64,000 bases of DNA from Lumbricus rubellus (Eukaryota; Annelida; Clitellata; Crassiclitellata; Lumbricidae). A program made the position numbers and the translations under genes. The stretch is taken from positions 23,112,471 to 23,176,470 of the forward strand of contig OX243816.1 in the NCBI GenBank assembly GCA_945859605.1. The letters run 5' to 3'. Of the stretch, positions 46,010 through 58,215 are shown one piece after another (position 1 is the stretch's first letter; each line of letters opens with the position of its first letter). Under the pieces are notes generated by a model, which worked only from the letters and a program-made list of their open reading frames with translations, searched no databases and had not been told where the DNA came from.

Positions 46010-48200
46010 CCAAAAAAATAATAGCCTCGAAGCCATTTCTCCATTGTAACTTTAGCGGCGATTATTATTTTAGTTACAGATGAAAATATTGAAAACAAAC
46101 CACGAAGTGGGATGACCAAATTATACTGCTTGGTGACAGAGGCACGTGTGCGTAAACAACTTGCCCAGGGTCGTTAATCTCGTTTTAGTGGAATAAAATA
46201 TACATTTTATGGACTGGAACAGCACAATTTTTTCATCAATCCGGCATCTATTTAGCAATCCAGCTTGTATGCCATTAACGCAAATGGTAAAATTCTAGAA
46301 TGGCTCGGTAGCAAGTAAACAATATGGTGGCCACAGATCAGCGCAGAATAGAGCGCTGTCACGTGCGGCAATCATTAGCCCAATGTTTCCAACAGCCTAC
46401 GGCAATAAATAGCCCATTGTTTCCGCGAAAGGAAGCATGTGTAATAATATTTTATTCATTAAATAATTACATACAAGTAATCAAAAGTTTTATAATTTTA
46501 CAAAACATGAGAATTATGGTTCTAGGACTTTACCCCCAGTCTATTACCCACTGCCACCCCCCCCCCCCCCATATCGATACGTGTAATTTCACAAACTGAA
46601 TAAAAAACAATTACACGTGTTACAAATTATATGTATTAATTATTTAGATTGATTATTTTAAGTCTTATAAATTAACATTTATTTTCGTTAATCCGGCTTC
46701 GATTTCAGGTCTAAACATACCTGCGTCCACTGTCGTCCAGCTTCTATTTCTAAATACTTTTTTATTTTTTACTAGCTGTACCCAGCCACGCGTTGCTGTG
46801 GCAAAAAAGACCTCCCCTCCCTCTCCCCCTCCTCTCTCCCTCCGCTCCTTTCCTCCCTCACACCGTCCCTTACTGACAGCGGATAGAGCCCAAGAATGTT
46901 GAAAGGCCGCTTTCGTAATGGAATTATTAAGCGACTCGCTTATGACGTCACGGCACGCGACCTCATTCATGTTTCGTCACTGTGTTTCGGGTGAAGACGA
47001 TTATGAAATTTTGCAAGCGTACGGTTTGGTTGAATTTGCAAATGGCGGTCGAACGTATTACAAAGTTCACTTTTTGTGGAAAAGATTGCGTTTTTTTCTG
47101 GAAAAGAAATCTTAAGACACGGTGCTATTGGAATGGAAGGTTTTGGTAAATTTTCAAAACAATCGGTGCGTAACTTTCGGCGTGATTGTGTCACGAACTA
47201 TTGTAAAGTTTCATTTTTATTTATATAGATTTCTTATTACCTTTATTTTAATTATTTACTTGTAATTGTTACCTAGTTACCTTGTGCTTTCAGCTCTCTG
47301 ACCGACATGATCCGTTTTCTCCATTGCGTTCTTTCTGATGTCGCTTCCCTTAGTTCTTCCAAGTTCATTCCTGTTGTTTCGTGAATCTCATCCATCCACC
47401 TTTTCCTTGACCGCCCTTGTTTTCTTCTTCCATACATAAATAAAATATTAAACATTGTGCTATTTATCGCCGTATGTTGTTGGAAACATTGGGCTATTGT
47501 TTACTTACTACCGAGCCATTCTGGAATTTAACCATATAATTGTTCCTGAAATATAAACTAATTATGACATGAGTGGTCAAATTGATAAAATACGTATGCT
47601 GTTCCGGTGGAATAATTTGCAAAGTTAAAACGATGGTTTAACTAATTTGTGCTAACGTACATTACCGCTTACTCGGTAATCTTCTCGTTTAGCGTCGGAA
47701 ATTATTTCAATGGTTTCAATGGTAGCATCCGATAATATATACTTTGGATTTAAATGATCGTTTCACCTCAGCGTCCGAAAATAATTTATCCAACTTCTGT
47801 TTAGATAACAATTATTTTTCGTCAATCCAGATCCAGTTAGGCAAGAACATTTTCATTAATCCAGCTTCAATCTCAGCAGAATGACTGCACTAACCCTAAA
47901 ACTAACCCTAACCGACCGTCACGACGCCTGACCTGAGCCATAATCGACCCTCACGACGCCTAACCTGAGCCCTAATCGACCCTCACGCGCTAAATCCCGC
48001 TTCTATTTCGTCAGGAAATATTTTTCATCGAATTTATAAATTTTAAACGGCTAGACGCGTGGCAAAACGCGTGAAAGACGGAGCTGAAAAGACGGAGTAT
48101 GTATTATAGGATGCTATATTGAAATAATTTCCGACGCTAAACGAGAAGATTACCGAAACAGATTTCGTTAACACTTCAAACCCATGTCTGCCTCAGCCTC
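46010..48200. repeat. nest of fold-back and dispersed repeats
   Basis: Contains two inverted pairs: 46283-46412 with 47457-47540 (AATGGCTCGGTAGCAAGTAA and its complement), and 47680-47735 with 48108-48163 (CTTCTCGTTTAGCGTCGG and its complement). It also has a repeat start at about 46777 (ACTAGCTGTACCCAGCCACG), a LINE scrap, and a CTAACCCTAA / GACCCTCACGACG cluster at 47885-47995 repeated at 56860-56955. Confidence 0.7.
47273..47455 (-). pseudogene. non-LTR retrotransposon RT C-terminal scrap
   Basis: GRRKQGRSRKRWMDEI, then GMNLEELREATSERTQWRK, matches the ending G-R-x-RxRWxDxI-x-x-x-x-x-x-L-x-E-A-x-DRxxWR of a LINE class. Probably the same type as 58826-59497. Confidence 0.7.
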
Positions 48201-48758
48201 AGTTCCTTTAACTAGCCCTGAGGCCCTCAGGGCTAGTTAAAAGAACTGCTCTTCTTGTCTGCGATCAGCGCCGATCACGTTGCACAAGTTTAAAATTCAA
48301 TAAAATTTTCTTCAACACTACTCTTCGCCCTAAACATATATGCTTACTGCATTGAAAATTTCAGATTAACAATGTAGCACATAAATAAGAGCAAATATTC
48401 TTACCGATATACGTGGATTAAAATGGATAACAGTTACTTCTGAAACAAATAAAATTATAATATCGTCGCACGTGCTTCCATATAACCGGAAACGAAAGCC
48501 GAGTAAGCCAACGACTCTAAATAGCGAAGGTCACGTAGCTCGCTGCCGTTGTACCTGAAGAGTGAAGAAGTATGACAAACGCAGCATTGATTATAATAAT
48601 TTTCTTTTAACCGGTTACAGTGTAGACTGTAGAATAATGCAAATGAAACACTTCAAAAGAACGCAAATGACAGAAGAGTGAAGACATACATCTTAACTAT
48701 TAACAGAGAGCCTGCAAAATCGGCGTTAATAGCAGCCAACAAAGCTCGTCCGCACACG

Positions 48759-48833
48759 GGGAGGGGCTCGAAGTCAGGTCCGCTGATCTACAGGCCAGTG
48801 TGTTATCCTGGTTATCCAATGCGCTACCGAGAA
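48759..48833 (-). repeat. tRNA-like sequence (possible SINE head)
   Basis: On the minus strand: an A-box-like TAGCGCATTGG and a B-box-like GACTTCGAGCC at tRNA spacing, with an anticodon-like loop CCTGTAGATC. Arm pairing is poor, so a degenerate tRNA-derived repeat is likelier than a working tRNA. Confidence 0.35.
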
Positions 48834-50720
48834 ACTAGTGATTAATCACGCTAGTTTACGCGGTAAAATATTTTTTAAATTATTATTTCAGCACTAAACA
48901 TAGTTTAGCAGAATGATGTAGTTCTAATAAAGTAGGCTGAGAATATAAAAAAAACAGACCGAGAACGCCCTAGAACATAGACCTACAGCCAGCTCTTGCT
49001 GCAATATCATTCAATCTCCGATTCATCTGTAAGTTTCGATGTGAAAGGTCCATATGAATATAAGTAGGCATAATTTATAGGCCTTCAAGTGAAAGCTAAA
49101 TTTTAATAAGTCTATTTTGTTACATTTTGTATTCTCTCCAAACTCCACCCAAATTTGTTTCTACCTCGGGTTTGAAGAAGTAAGCCTACCAGTAACTGTT
49201 ATAAAAAATTAATGGTGCTCTCACAGCAGATATAATCCCACTCGACAAAAGCGCACCACGGTTGACAAGCAGGCCTTGGTCTGGGAGCCGATCCCAACTA
49301 GTAGACGGGGGGGCGGGGGCATTGGATCATCTCAGTTCCAACTCTGCCACTGTTTGTTCTCTGACAGTGCCAGCACTTTTAAAGTTTTATCCGGGAGACA
49401 CTAATCAACTTTGATATCACACAGTGTCGTTAAACAGCAACAAGCTTAGGATGATCTCAAGGCGAGTAGGCCTACGCAGAGTAGTTTCTGCTCAGCGCAA
49501 CTGACTCAATTCGAATTTGTACAGAAAAGTGAATTGAAATAAATTTTATCACAAGTCGACTTAGCCTAAACTGACTTGAGATATAAAGGAGCAAAATTTA
49601 AATTTATGACGTCGACTAACTAAGCCTAATGATAGTGATGCCAGCGATGTAGCTAGGGCATCATTTGAGCAGTTTTATAATTGTAGGCCTAGGCCTACTG
49701 GTTTTGCAACACACACACATGCGCGCGTGCACACACTACACACAAACACACACAAAGCCACACATGCACGCACACGCACACAGCTCCTTGGATTTTGACT
49801 GCAACCTTGATTCCATTTGAACAAAGTGCACAATGATTATCATAGAATTTTGTCACGGTGTGTAAACCATCAGACTTAGACGTCTAGATGTGGACTACGC
49901 ACAGCCTCATACATGCCACCACGATAAGCCTAACTTGTAGAACTGTAGTAGGCCTAAGCGTATTTAGCGTACATGATAGAACGGCGCATTTCTTCTGATG
50001 CGTTATCCGAAAAGTAGACCAGGGTCAGAAGAATGGGAGAAAATGATGAAACATTTACTAAAAAATTGCTAAAAACTGATGATCATTCAGCGTTCAGTGT
50101 AATTTGCACACACGCACACATAATTATATCCATATAGCCTATTAATATTATATATACCCTGCCTATATATTATATATAGGCCTATATATATCCTATATAT
50201 TGTTAGGTGCATGGTATTACAGAGAGTGTGAAATGGGGAGAATGCAAGAAAGAACCTTGAGTTTTAGCTAATTCCCCAAACCCTCTGTTTATCATTGGGC
50301 TCAAGATGCACCAGCTCTGAATAGGGATAAAAGGCTATGCGGGGGGAATGTGGCTGGGTCAGTTCGTCTTGGGTGAAAGAGCGGGAGAGGGAGAAAGAGG
50401 ACTTTGCTTCCTCCTGCACTGCTGGACGCTTCTCTCAGCTGCGTATGCATAGCTTCTTGTACCCCGTTCGCGGACCGTCATTAGACGGCGCCCGGTGTAG
50501 ACTGTGGGCTGCGGCTGGCCAGACAAGTGGAATGGGTTCATTTGGGTTATGTGAAGAAGCTTCATTGGTCCTGTTCTCTGGTCCATAAACTTAATGAACC
50601 GTCTTTGTCTGCATTGCTCGACCGATGTCGAGTTATAAATTGTAATCGTAATCTTCATATTTCTACAGCGCCAATCAAAAGCCAAGCGCAGCATCTTAGT
50701 GCGCTACATCCAAATTAAAG
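48834..50720. other. gene-poor stretch
   Basis: AGGCCTA-type motifs, a CA-rich run near 49730-49790, and TA-rich sequence at 50150-50205. The frame at 50337-50588 has no supporting features. Confidence 0.45.
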
Positions 50721-50721
50721 C

Positions 50722-50820
<99 letters not shown>

Positions 50821-50910
50821 AATACTAATAATAATAATAATAATTTTTAAATAAAAAATATTAATAATAGTAATAATAGTAGCAGTAGCAGTAGCAGTAG
50901 TAGTAGAGGT

Positions 50911-50970
<60 letters not shown>

Positions 50971-51043
50971 GACAGAGAAAGAGACAGAGAGAGATACAGA
51001 GAGACAGAGCCAGAGAGACAAAGAGACAGAGAGACAGAGAAAC

Positions 51044-51106
<63 letters not shown>

Positions 51107-51178
51107 CAGAGAGACAGACAGAGAGACAGAGAGACAGAGAGACAGAGAGACAGAGAGACAGAGAGACAGAGAGACAGG
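50721..51178. repeat. AAT then GACA/GAGACA microsatellites
   Basis: AAT run about 50721-50850, a bridge of AGT/GCAGTA triplets, then GACA and GAGACA repeats to about 51178, trailing into GGGACA-rich sequence up to about 51500. The long Ser/Leu/Val frames here are repeat artefacts. Confidence 0.95.
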
Positions 51179-51566
51179 GATAGGAAAATGGACAGGGACA
51201 GCGCCAGGGAGACCGGAGAGCGACAAGGACAGCGATAAAGAAAGTGATAGACAGAGACAGGAACTGGGAAAGGGAGACGGAGAGGGACAGGGACAAGGAC
51301 AGGAAAAGGGAGACGGAGAGGGACAAGGACAGCGACAGGAACAGACAGAGACACAGACAGACAGGGACAGAGATAGAGAAAGGACATGAACAGGAACTGT
51401 GAAAGGGAAACGGAGAGGGACAGGGACACTGACAGAGACCGGGACAGTGGCAGGACCATGGATATGGACATGGATAGGGGCAGGGACAATCAGGGACAGA
51501 GAGACGGAAGTGGAGACGGATAGATTAGGTTTTGCTGCTTATATATATATATCTGTCGCCGTCACT

Positions 51567-51572
51567 GTGTCT

Positions 51573-51606
<34 letters not shown>

Positions 51607-51633
51607 CTGTCTGTTTCTGTCTGTCTATCTGTC
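51567..51633. repeat. TGTC microsatellite
   Basis: CTGT/CCGT tetranucleotide run. It is the complement of the GACA tract 400 bp to the left, so the two could fold on each other. Confidence 0.9.
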
Positions 51634-51639
51634 TCAAAC

Positions 51640-53229
51640 AGCTTCAAGCAATGAAACTCCGTCTCTCTGAGCATGGCATATGGCATCTTGATGGTCAGCA
51701 TATCTGCCTTCTGTATGAAATACGTATTGGTAGAACATTATTATTATAACCACATGGAATGCAAATGGTCTAGATATGCTAATAACATGAAACACACACA
51801 TGGATAACATACATGTATGTATGTTATTTTGATGATTAGCAGATTTGCCTTCTGTATGAAATAAATACGTATTGGTAAACTAATATGAATCTATGTGACA
51901 AGGAAGTTGTGGTAAACTGTGTAATCTAGGCCTATCTGGCTATTGCATGGCGTATGTGAGCTGGTTACATACACACGCACTAATACTAATAATATTATGA
52001 TGTATATGGAACGTTGTGCACACAATTCCTGCAGTTATTTCATACGGCTTATTGGGCTGGTACGATCCGTACGTACCTTCAACAGGCGTGGGACTATAAC
52101 CAAGTAGGGAAGTTCAAGCAAATGATCGTCGATCGTACATTGCAGTAACATTGAAAGTGCGTTGCAGTCGAGCATGCATTGTAGGCTACCAAAGTGCCAA
52201 TGTCTATCGGCTATATCGGTCTAAGGTGTATACGCGCGTGCATGCCTCTGAGTCGACGTGTGCGTGGGTGTGCACGCGTGGGCTCTTCTGTGTGTTGCCA
52301 ACATTGAGAGGTGGCTCATTAACTATCACTTGGCCCGTATCGGCAAGTCTCTATTAATACAATAATGTCAGAGTCGGAGATAATAATAATTATGTGCGCC
52401 TGTATAATGCTGTTTTAAGGCATGGCTCTAAAGAAGTTTTTTGCTTTTATCCCCCCATTTGCAGCAACTTCTGTACACCCGTCGGACTTCACACACTCTG
52501 ACGCTTTTCTCGCAGTTTTTGAATGCATAATATAAGGCAGGATTTGTATGGTAAGCATATGGTACGGATATTACAAAAACTATATGGGTGTACCATATGT
52601 ATGACATCTAAAGCCATTAAGGACAAAATAGATGGATTTTTTGGATATGTGTGCCATATGGCATTGTTGTTGGGGACTAGGTCGGAGCTTTTACAATTCC
52701 ATAAACAATGTCACGTGACATTGTTTATGTAAGGCAAAACATTTGCCGTCGAGTTGTTGCGTTGAAGACTGTGCTAATATAACAGGCATGGAAACGATAA
52801 ATAAATAAAAAATTATCGATTTCCTCTAGGACTAAATCGAGAAGAAAAGCTGAACAAATGGATTGTAGCAGTAGGCTAAATCGCAAGGAATGGCGAGCGA
52901 TTAATTACAGGCACCAGGCTTTGTAGCGAGCATTTTATCCGTGGTAGGCCTATGTTTTAGGCTACAGCCACAGATCTCTGATCTGCCCTAAATTGTTATA
53001 GGCCTAAGTATTACTTTATCGCTTCAAAATAAGATATTGCAACAAACTTAGAAAGTACCGCTTTTAGCCAGGTTTTAACCAATGAGTAGGTAATGGATAA
53101 AGGCCGTTCTCTTGAAAATAGACTGAATGAATTGAATACTATGTGAAAACGATGTGTTCTGATAAATTATTAACTATCTCTATCTGCAGCTATTCTGAAT
53201 GCTGACAGAGATAACCTAAATTGTTTTAA
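51640..53229. other. gene-poor stretch
   Basis: CATATG-rich sequence at 52520-52680 resembles the flank at 41640-41830 in reverse. No gene. Confidence 0.4.
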
Positions 53230-53623
53230 CCTCCTCAGTGGATTTGTCCAACTCGTTGGACATTTGACACGGCATTGCGACAACCCTATCTCCCACACCT
53301 ATTGTGTTAAAAGCCTACAATTTGCACTAAAAGAACGAGTAATGTCTAGGTAATAAAACTGCTGATTGCTTTTAATAATATATGTAACCCCTGAGGAAAT
53401 ATGGTTTTTTTACCTTTTGCCCCTTTCCGTAGAAGTTTTTACTCCAACCGTCGCCATTTTGTTTTGAATCAACACTGAAAAGTTTTAACTTTTTCATTCG
53501 CCAGATGTAGGCACATTATGTCCAACTCGTTGGAAGTTGGTTCTGCAATATTGGATTAAATAGCTTGTGAGTTATAGCCCTAGAACCCAATGTCCAACGA
53601 GTTGGACAAATCCACTGAGGAGG
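53230..53623. mobile_element. piggyBac-like MITE, 394 bp
   Basis: 37-bp inverted ends starting CCTCCTCAGTGGATTTGTCC, flanked by TTAA at the left and TTAG at the right, as expected for a worn TTAA target. The self-complementary word TCCAACTCGTTGGA occurs at both ends and again inside (53521). Confidence 0.87.
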
Positions 53624-53799
53624 TTAGAGTTCAATATGAAAAATACGACATTTCAGTTCAGATTTTACACTCTAAGAGTTGGTGGATCGACATAAATTGG
53701 ATTTTTCACTGTTACACTTTATATTTTTAGAGTTTGCACAAGGGCATATTCCAGCCACATTGTATAACATTCATTGCACATGATGCTGAGCTCTGACGT

Positions 53800-54004
53800 G
53801 GGGCGCGGTGGTGTAGTGGGTATGCTTGTTGGCTTGCAGCCGCAGGGTTGTAGGTTCGATTCCACCTCAAGCCACCTTGTAGGGACCTTGGATAAGTCCT
53901 TCACTCACAATTGCCCAGCGCTTCGGCGTGAAACTGATTCAGTGTCCGCACTGTAGTCTGGAGCGCTTCTGAGTAGACAATCTTGAAGGGGTGCTATAAT
54001 ATGT
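53800..54004 (+). mobile_element. tRNA-derived SINE, copy 3
   Basis: Head GGGGCGCGGTGGTGTAGTGG with B box GTAGGTTCGATTCCACC. Body as in 38761. The tail hairpin is GCGCTTCT / AGGGGTGC (53963-53994). Ends in a CA run. Confidence 0.9.
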
Positions 54005-54434
54005 ACACACACACACACATCAGATATAAAGTATTCATTATCTACTAACATAATTTCAAGAAGGAGAATAAGTATGATGTTTGTTACAGAGTCTATGAGA
54101 TAATTATTTCTTTTTGGTTGAGTAAAATCAGTTATAAGCTTAAAGGTGTTATAGTGATTTTTACTGTGATTCTGTGAATGGTCTTTGTAATTTGGCTCGT
54201 GGCATTCTTAAGAATCGACACGTTTCTGAAACTTCAAGTTTGTTTGCAAAGCCTTGGCAGTAGCATTAGACTTGACTTTTTTATATTTTATGTGTGCCAA
54301 GTGATGAACCTAGTGACCCTGACTACTGTCCGACTTTACAGATGGGATACAAAAGTGGCCAAGTTGAGTCTTCATCCCGTCACAATCGACATGAGCAGTT
54401 TATGTAACGTCACAAAGCTGCAGAAGACAGACAG

Positions 54435-55061
54435 GAAGCAGCATCAATTATATGTGATTATGGTTTGCCAGTGGTTTCTTCGGCCATCAAGTTTCTTATT
54501 AGATGGCCTGACAAGACAGAAGTAGTTCGCAGCATGCCAATGAAATTTCAACGTTTGTATCCCAATTGCAGAACAATCATTGACTGTACTGAAATTGTTT
54601 TTGAACGTGCAACAGATCTAACTGCCAGAGCCATGTTTTATTCCAACTATAAAAGTCACCCAACAATTAAAATTCTAATTGGAATAACACCTTCTGGAGG
54701 AGTTTAAGAAAAGTGATAACATTACATTCAGGATTACTCGACTTTAAATATTGGAACCTGGAGAGGGGTGATGGCTGACCGAGGCTTCGTCATTGATGAA
54801 GCCATTGCAGCAAAAATGCCATTTTTTATACTTCCAGCATATACAAGGGGTCAAAAGCAAATGCCGAATAGATCCATAGAAGATTCACGTCAACAAAGCA
54901 CTCTGAGGATCCATATTGAGAGTCTAAATGAACGATTGAAGAATTTTGATATTCTCAATACGAAAATGCCATTAGTCATGGTTACAGATGCAGATTCTAT
55001 ATTGACTATATGTGCTGCAATATGCAACTTGTATCCTAGATTAATTAAGAAAAGTACTTAA
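54435..55061 (+). pseudogene. DDE_Tnp_4-type transposase remnant (ISL2EU/Harbinger-like)
   Basis: Two frames. The first (to 54707) has FQRLYPNCRTIIDCTEIVFE with the first Asp, then FYSNYKSHPTIKILIGITPS, matching the family blocks YPxxRVIIDCTE and SSYKxHxTxKxLIGIxPxG. The second (54768-55061) has VMADRGFVIDE with the second Asp, FILPAYTRGQKQ, then LRIHIESLNERLKNF with the catalytic Glu, and ICAAICNLYPRLIK. Between the frames two stops occur and the usual VSFVSxxYGGxxSDKxI segment is missing. The coding region is dead. No convincing element ends found. Confidence 0.85.
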
Positions 55062-55680
55062 TTAAGCAATAAATGTTGTCGTGAAATAATAGCATCATAC
55101 ACTTCCGAATCTGCTCATTAAATTGAACAACCTATACAATTTATTTCTTTATGTCTCGTTACTGCACATAATTATGATTGTCAGAAGAATGTTAATGGTT
55201 CTAATCACTTAGGTATTTGTTTCTTCCTGGTGCAAAAATTGCATATCTGCGACTTTTGTTATAGTATTATGGTAAATTGTAAATAAATAAATTGTACAGA
55301 AGCTTTGACGAGATAACTGTATTTACATTCGAGATTGCAAGACATTTTTGCAACAAAATCAAAGACAAAATGTTCAGACCCATAAATGCAATATTATAAA
55401 GTCAATAAAAAAAAGAAATACATGCAATAGAATTGAGAAAGGTAAAAAAACGTACACAGTGCTCAGCTGTATTTTATATTTCAGTCTGGCTATGTATGGT
55501 ATGGTATGGATTTCCATGAAAATTCCAGAAACAGGAAACTTACAACTGTTAATGCAGAATCAGTCAGAAAATACTGGTAACAATTTTTACGCTTGAGAAA
55601 CATTTCTATTTTAGGTTACAATGTGAAGGTCATTTTATGAGAACAAGTTTTGGCGACCATGCATTCTCGGTTCTTCTTCT

Positions 55681-56175
55681 TTAGCGAATGCCGTTTGCAC
55701 CAAGCCATGTCACCGCGGTGGGACCCTCAGCAAGATGTAGAGCCTGGAGTCCTCCCGGGGAACGAAGTAGGTGGCACTCGTTCACAATGTACGACATTGT
55801 CTGTCTTTCTCCACAGCAGCACAGTAGATCATCAGCCTTTCCCCATCTCACCAGATTCACTGCGCAGCGGCCTTGATCCGTGCGGAAGCGATTTAAAGTT
55901 TTCAACAGATGACGAGAGAGATCACCACCCGAAGGCCAGACAGATGGCACGGCCACGAGCGAACGATTCACCACTTCCATAGTGGGCCATTCTTCGCACC
56001 AGGCCGAGATAGCTGTCAAACCGTCCTCTGGAGGATTTCTCCAGATAGGATGTCTAGACGGGAGACGCACTCCTGGGTGGAGCGCAGTGTTCGCGTGCAG
56101 AGGAAGTCTTTCGTCATTTCGAATTCTCGGTTGCCAAATGTTCATGAGTGTATATTCCTTAAAGAAAGCAAACAA
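55681..56175 (-). pseudogene. non-LTR retrotransposon RT C-terminal part with zinc-knuckle-like end
   Basis: TLNRFRTDQGRCAVNLVRWG, then CCCGERQTMSYIVNECHL with the C-x-C...H...C pattern usual at the C-terminus of this LINE class, then SPGGLQAL. 5'-truncated. Confidence 0.75.
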
Positions 56176-56394
56176 AACAATTCTGAAAAACTATGGTATG
56201 AAATCATTATTAGATAACTAATAAAAACTTCATGAACATCAATTTCTATTAACAACACTGTTACACAGGCATACTGATTTAACGAGACGCAGCATGAAAG
56301 CATGATAGCATATCATCTCTTGCTGTCTTGCCGAGTAGATACTTGTCCACACAAAAAGGTGGCAAGTGCTGATGGATGAAATGGTAAAAGAACT

Positions 56395-56615
56395 GTGCTT
56401 TCTGGATGAACTTGTCTGCTCGAGCAATCAGTATTGATGAAAACAATCTCGTTAAAATCGAAGATGGGTTGATAAACAATTTTATTCAAACAGAAGCTAT
56501 GTTGTTGAAAATAATCACTGCCTAAATAGATGCAGGATTGATTAAACGAGTTCTTGCCTAAACAGAAACTGCGTCGATGACAATGATTCTTACTCAACTA
56601 AAAGTTGGATTGAAC
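56395..56615. repeat. degenerate roughly 40-bp repeat (GGATTGATGAAAATAATT type)
   Basis: Successive phrases around TTGATGAAAACAATC, GGGTTGATAAACAATT and GGATTGATTAAACGAG at about 38-42 bp steps. The same family occurs at 59460-59760, and reversed in 46220-47880. Confidence 0.65.
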
Positions 56616-57046
56616 GTTTTAAAATAACATTTCCCCTATCGAACAATCCGGTTGACAGACAGCAACCGGTCAATGTACAGTTTTGCAATTGAAACCTATC
56701 ACAAGAACACAAATCACATAACACAAATCTTTAGCTAAGTATTAACACAACAGACAGCCTGCAATACATTACACTGAATAGCAGGTCAGCTCAATTATCT
56801 GCATGCCAGTATGTTACCCAATGTGCGGCAAACTTATAGTATCCGGGATAGAATGACGACACTAACCCTATTCCTAACCCTAATCGACCCTCACGACGAA
56901 TAACCCGAACCTAACCGACCCTCACGACCCCTAAACCTCAGCCTAACCGACAAGTAGGTCCCGTATACTATCAGTAAGCCCAATGTGCTACCAGGCCACC
57001 CATAATGCTGCGACGCGAATAATTGACGACAAAAAATACATCTTAC

Positions 57047-57257
57047 CTGTTTTATATACTGGAAAATTGTACAAGTCCCCGTATTGTAAATCTGGCCAGT
57101 GTGATGGATCGTTAGACCACAGATCAGAAGTGATAGTATACGGATCCGGCAAAACACTGAGCTGCTGATTCGGTCCACAAACTTCCAATTTCTTAAAATA
57201 AAATTGCCTGGCCTCTTCCGGCACACTGTCAACATACTTCACAGTTGATTTAGACAT
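57047..57257 (-). CDS. first coding exon of an unidentified gene (YqaJ/SWIM-protein-like N-terminus?)
   Basis: ATG at 57257, 70 codons plus one base, then a strong donor CAG|GTAAGA. The peptide has few low-complexity parts. Its middle, PDPYTITSDLWSND and WPDLQYGDLYNFPV, resembles the D-P-x-W-P-x-x-x-x-G-D-I-Y-x-Y-x-V phrase that I recall from large invertebrate proteins with SWIM and YqaJ-type nuclease domains, just ahead of a KLKAYKSL block. I could not find the next exon on the minus strand. The rest may be lost, or may lie far to the left beyond repeats. An isolated fragment of a multicopy gene is possible. Confidence 0.5.
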
Positions 57258-57406
57258 TCTTAAAAATTAATAATGCATTGTAAATCGTCAAAATATGAAT
57301 GTTTCAGTTCCGTTGTTTACAATGTTCCCGCAACAACTAAAGCTGACTATTGCCTTACATAGAGTTTAATACGCAGTTATTATATCTATGGTAAAAGCTC
57401 CTAGAT

Positions 57407-57822
57407 CAGCGTTGCCACTCCTTGGGTTTTTTCACAAGATCTTGGGTTTTTTGATCCAAACTTGGGAATTGGGGTTTTTTCGGAAAGAACTTGGGTTTTT
57501 TGCTTGGGTTTTTTTCGACCAAAAAATCTTGTTTTTTAATCCGAACTTGGGTTTTCTCGTGAAGAACTTGGGTTTTTTGCTTGTTTTTTTGGAAATTGGG
57601 AAATTGTGGACATTTTTCAGATATTTGGACCGGATGACTAAAAAAAAGAATTTTTGTACGGAAAAATTGAAAGATTTTTGGTCCGGATGACTATAAAAAG
57701 AGGTCATAAGAATTTTCGGACGGGAAATTGTGGACATTTTAGAATGTTTGGTCAACTTGGGTTTTCTTGGGTTTCTTTGACCGTCCAACTTGGTTTTTTC
57801 ATTTTTTAAGGTGGCAACGCTG
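57407..57822. mobile_element. hAT-like non-autonomous element, 416 bp
   Basis: Ends CAGCGTTGCCAC and GTGGCAACGCTG. Flanks TCCTAGAT and TGCTAGAT match at seven of eight bases. The interior is built from repeated CTTGGGTTTTTT phrases. Confidence 0.88.
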
Positions 57823-58144
57823 TGCTAGATGCACCGCAGCCGGATAATACAAGTTTTCACGAGTTTCCATTCCGCTGTAAAGAGATTGTTTGTGGTGAGA
57901 CTTACAAATTCACATTTCTCAATGCAAAGTGAAAGTATGTTGGCAAAAATTTGCTAAAAGTTTTTGTTAATTTCTTCTTACATAGCTTGTATGCCGATGA
58001 TGCCACGCCCATTAACGCTTGTTTCGGAACACATGCGTTTACAGCTGGCAACGTCGGTGCCGACATAATGTATAACGGACTTTGACTTTATTTATTGTGT
58101 TCGCTCGTTCTGGCTATAATATTATTATGTGCAACCTTGCGTAA

Positions 58145-58215
58145 GAGCTGGGTACAACTCGTGCCAGTCCCAAGCGTGGATAAAGGAGGAGGACGACGCT
58201 AATCATCTTTGAAAT
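58145..58215 (+). repeat. RTE-type LINE 3' tail fragment
   Basis: GTGCCAGTCCCAAGCGTGGA then TAAAGGAGGAGGACGACGCT. Same kind as 30205. Confidence 0.55.

Noticed and set aside
50704..51489. Long Ser/Leu/Val-rich frames
   Set aside because: Translation of GACA and AAT tracts in several frames at once, which is what simple repeats give.
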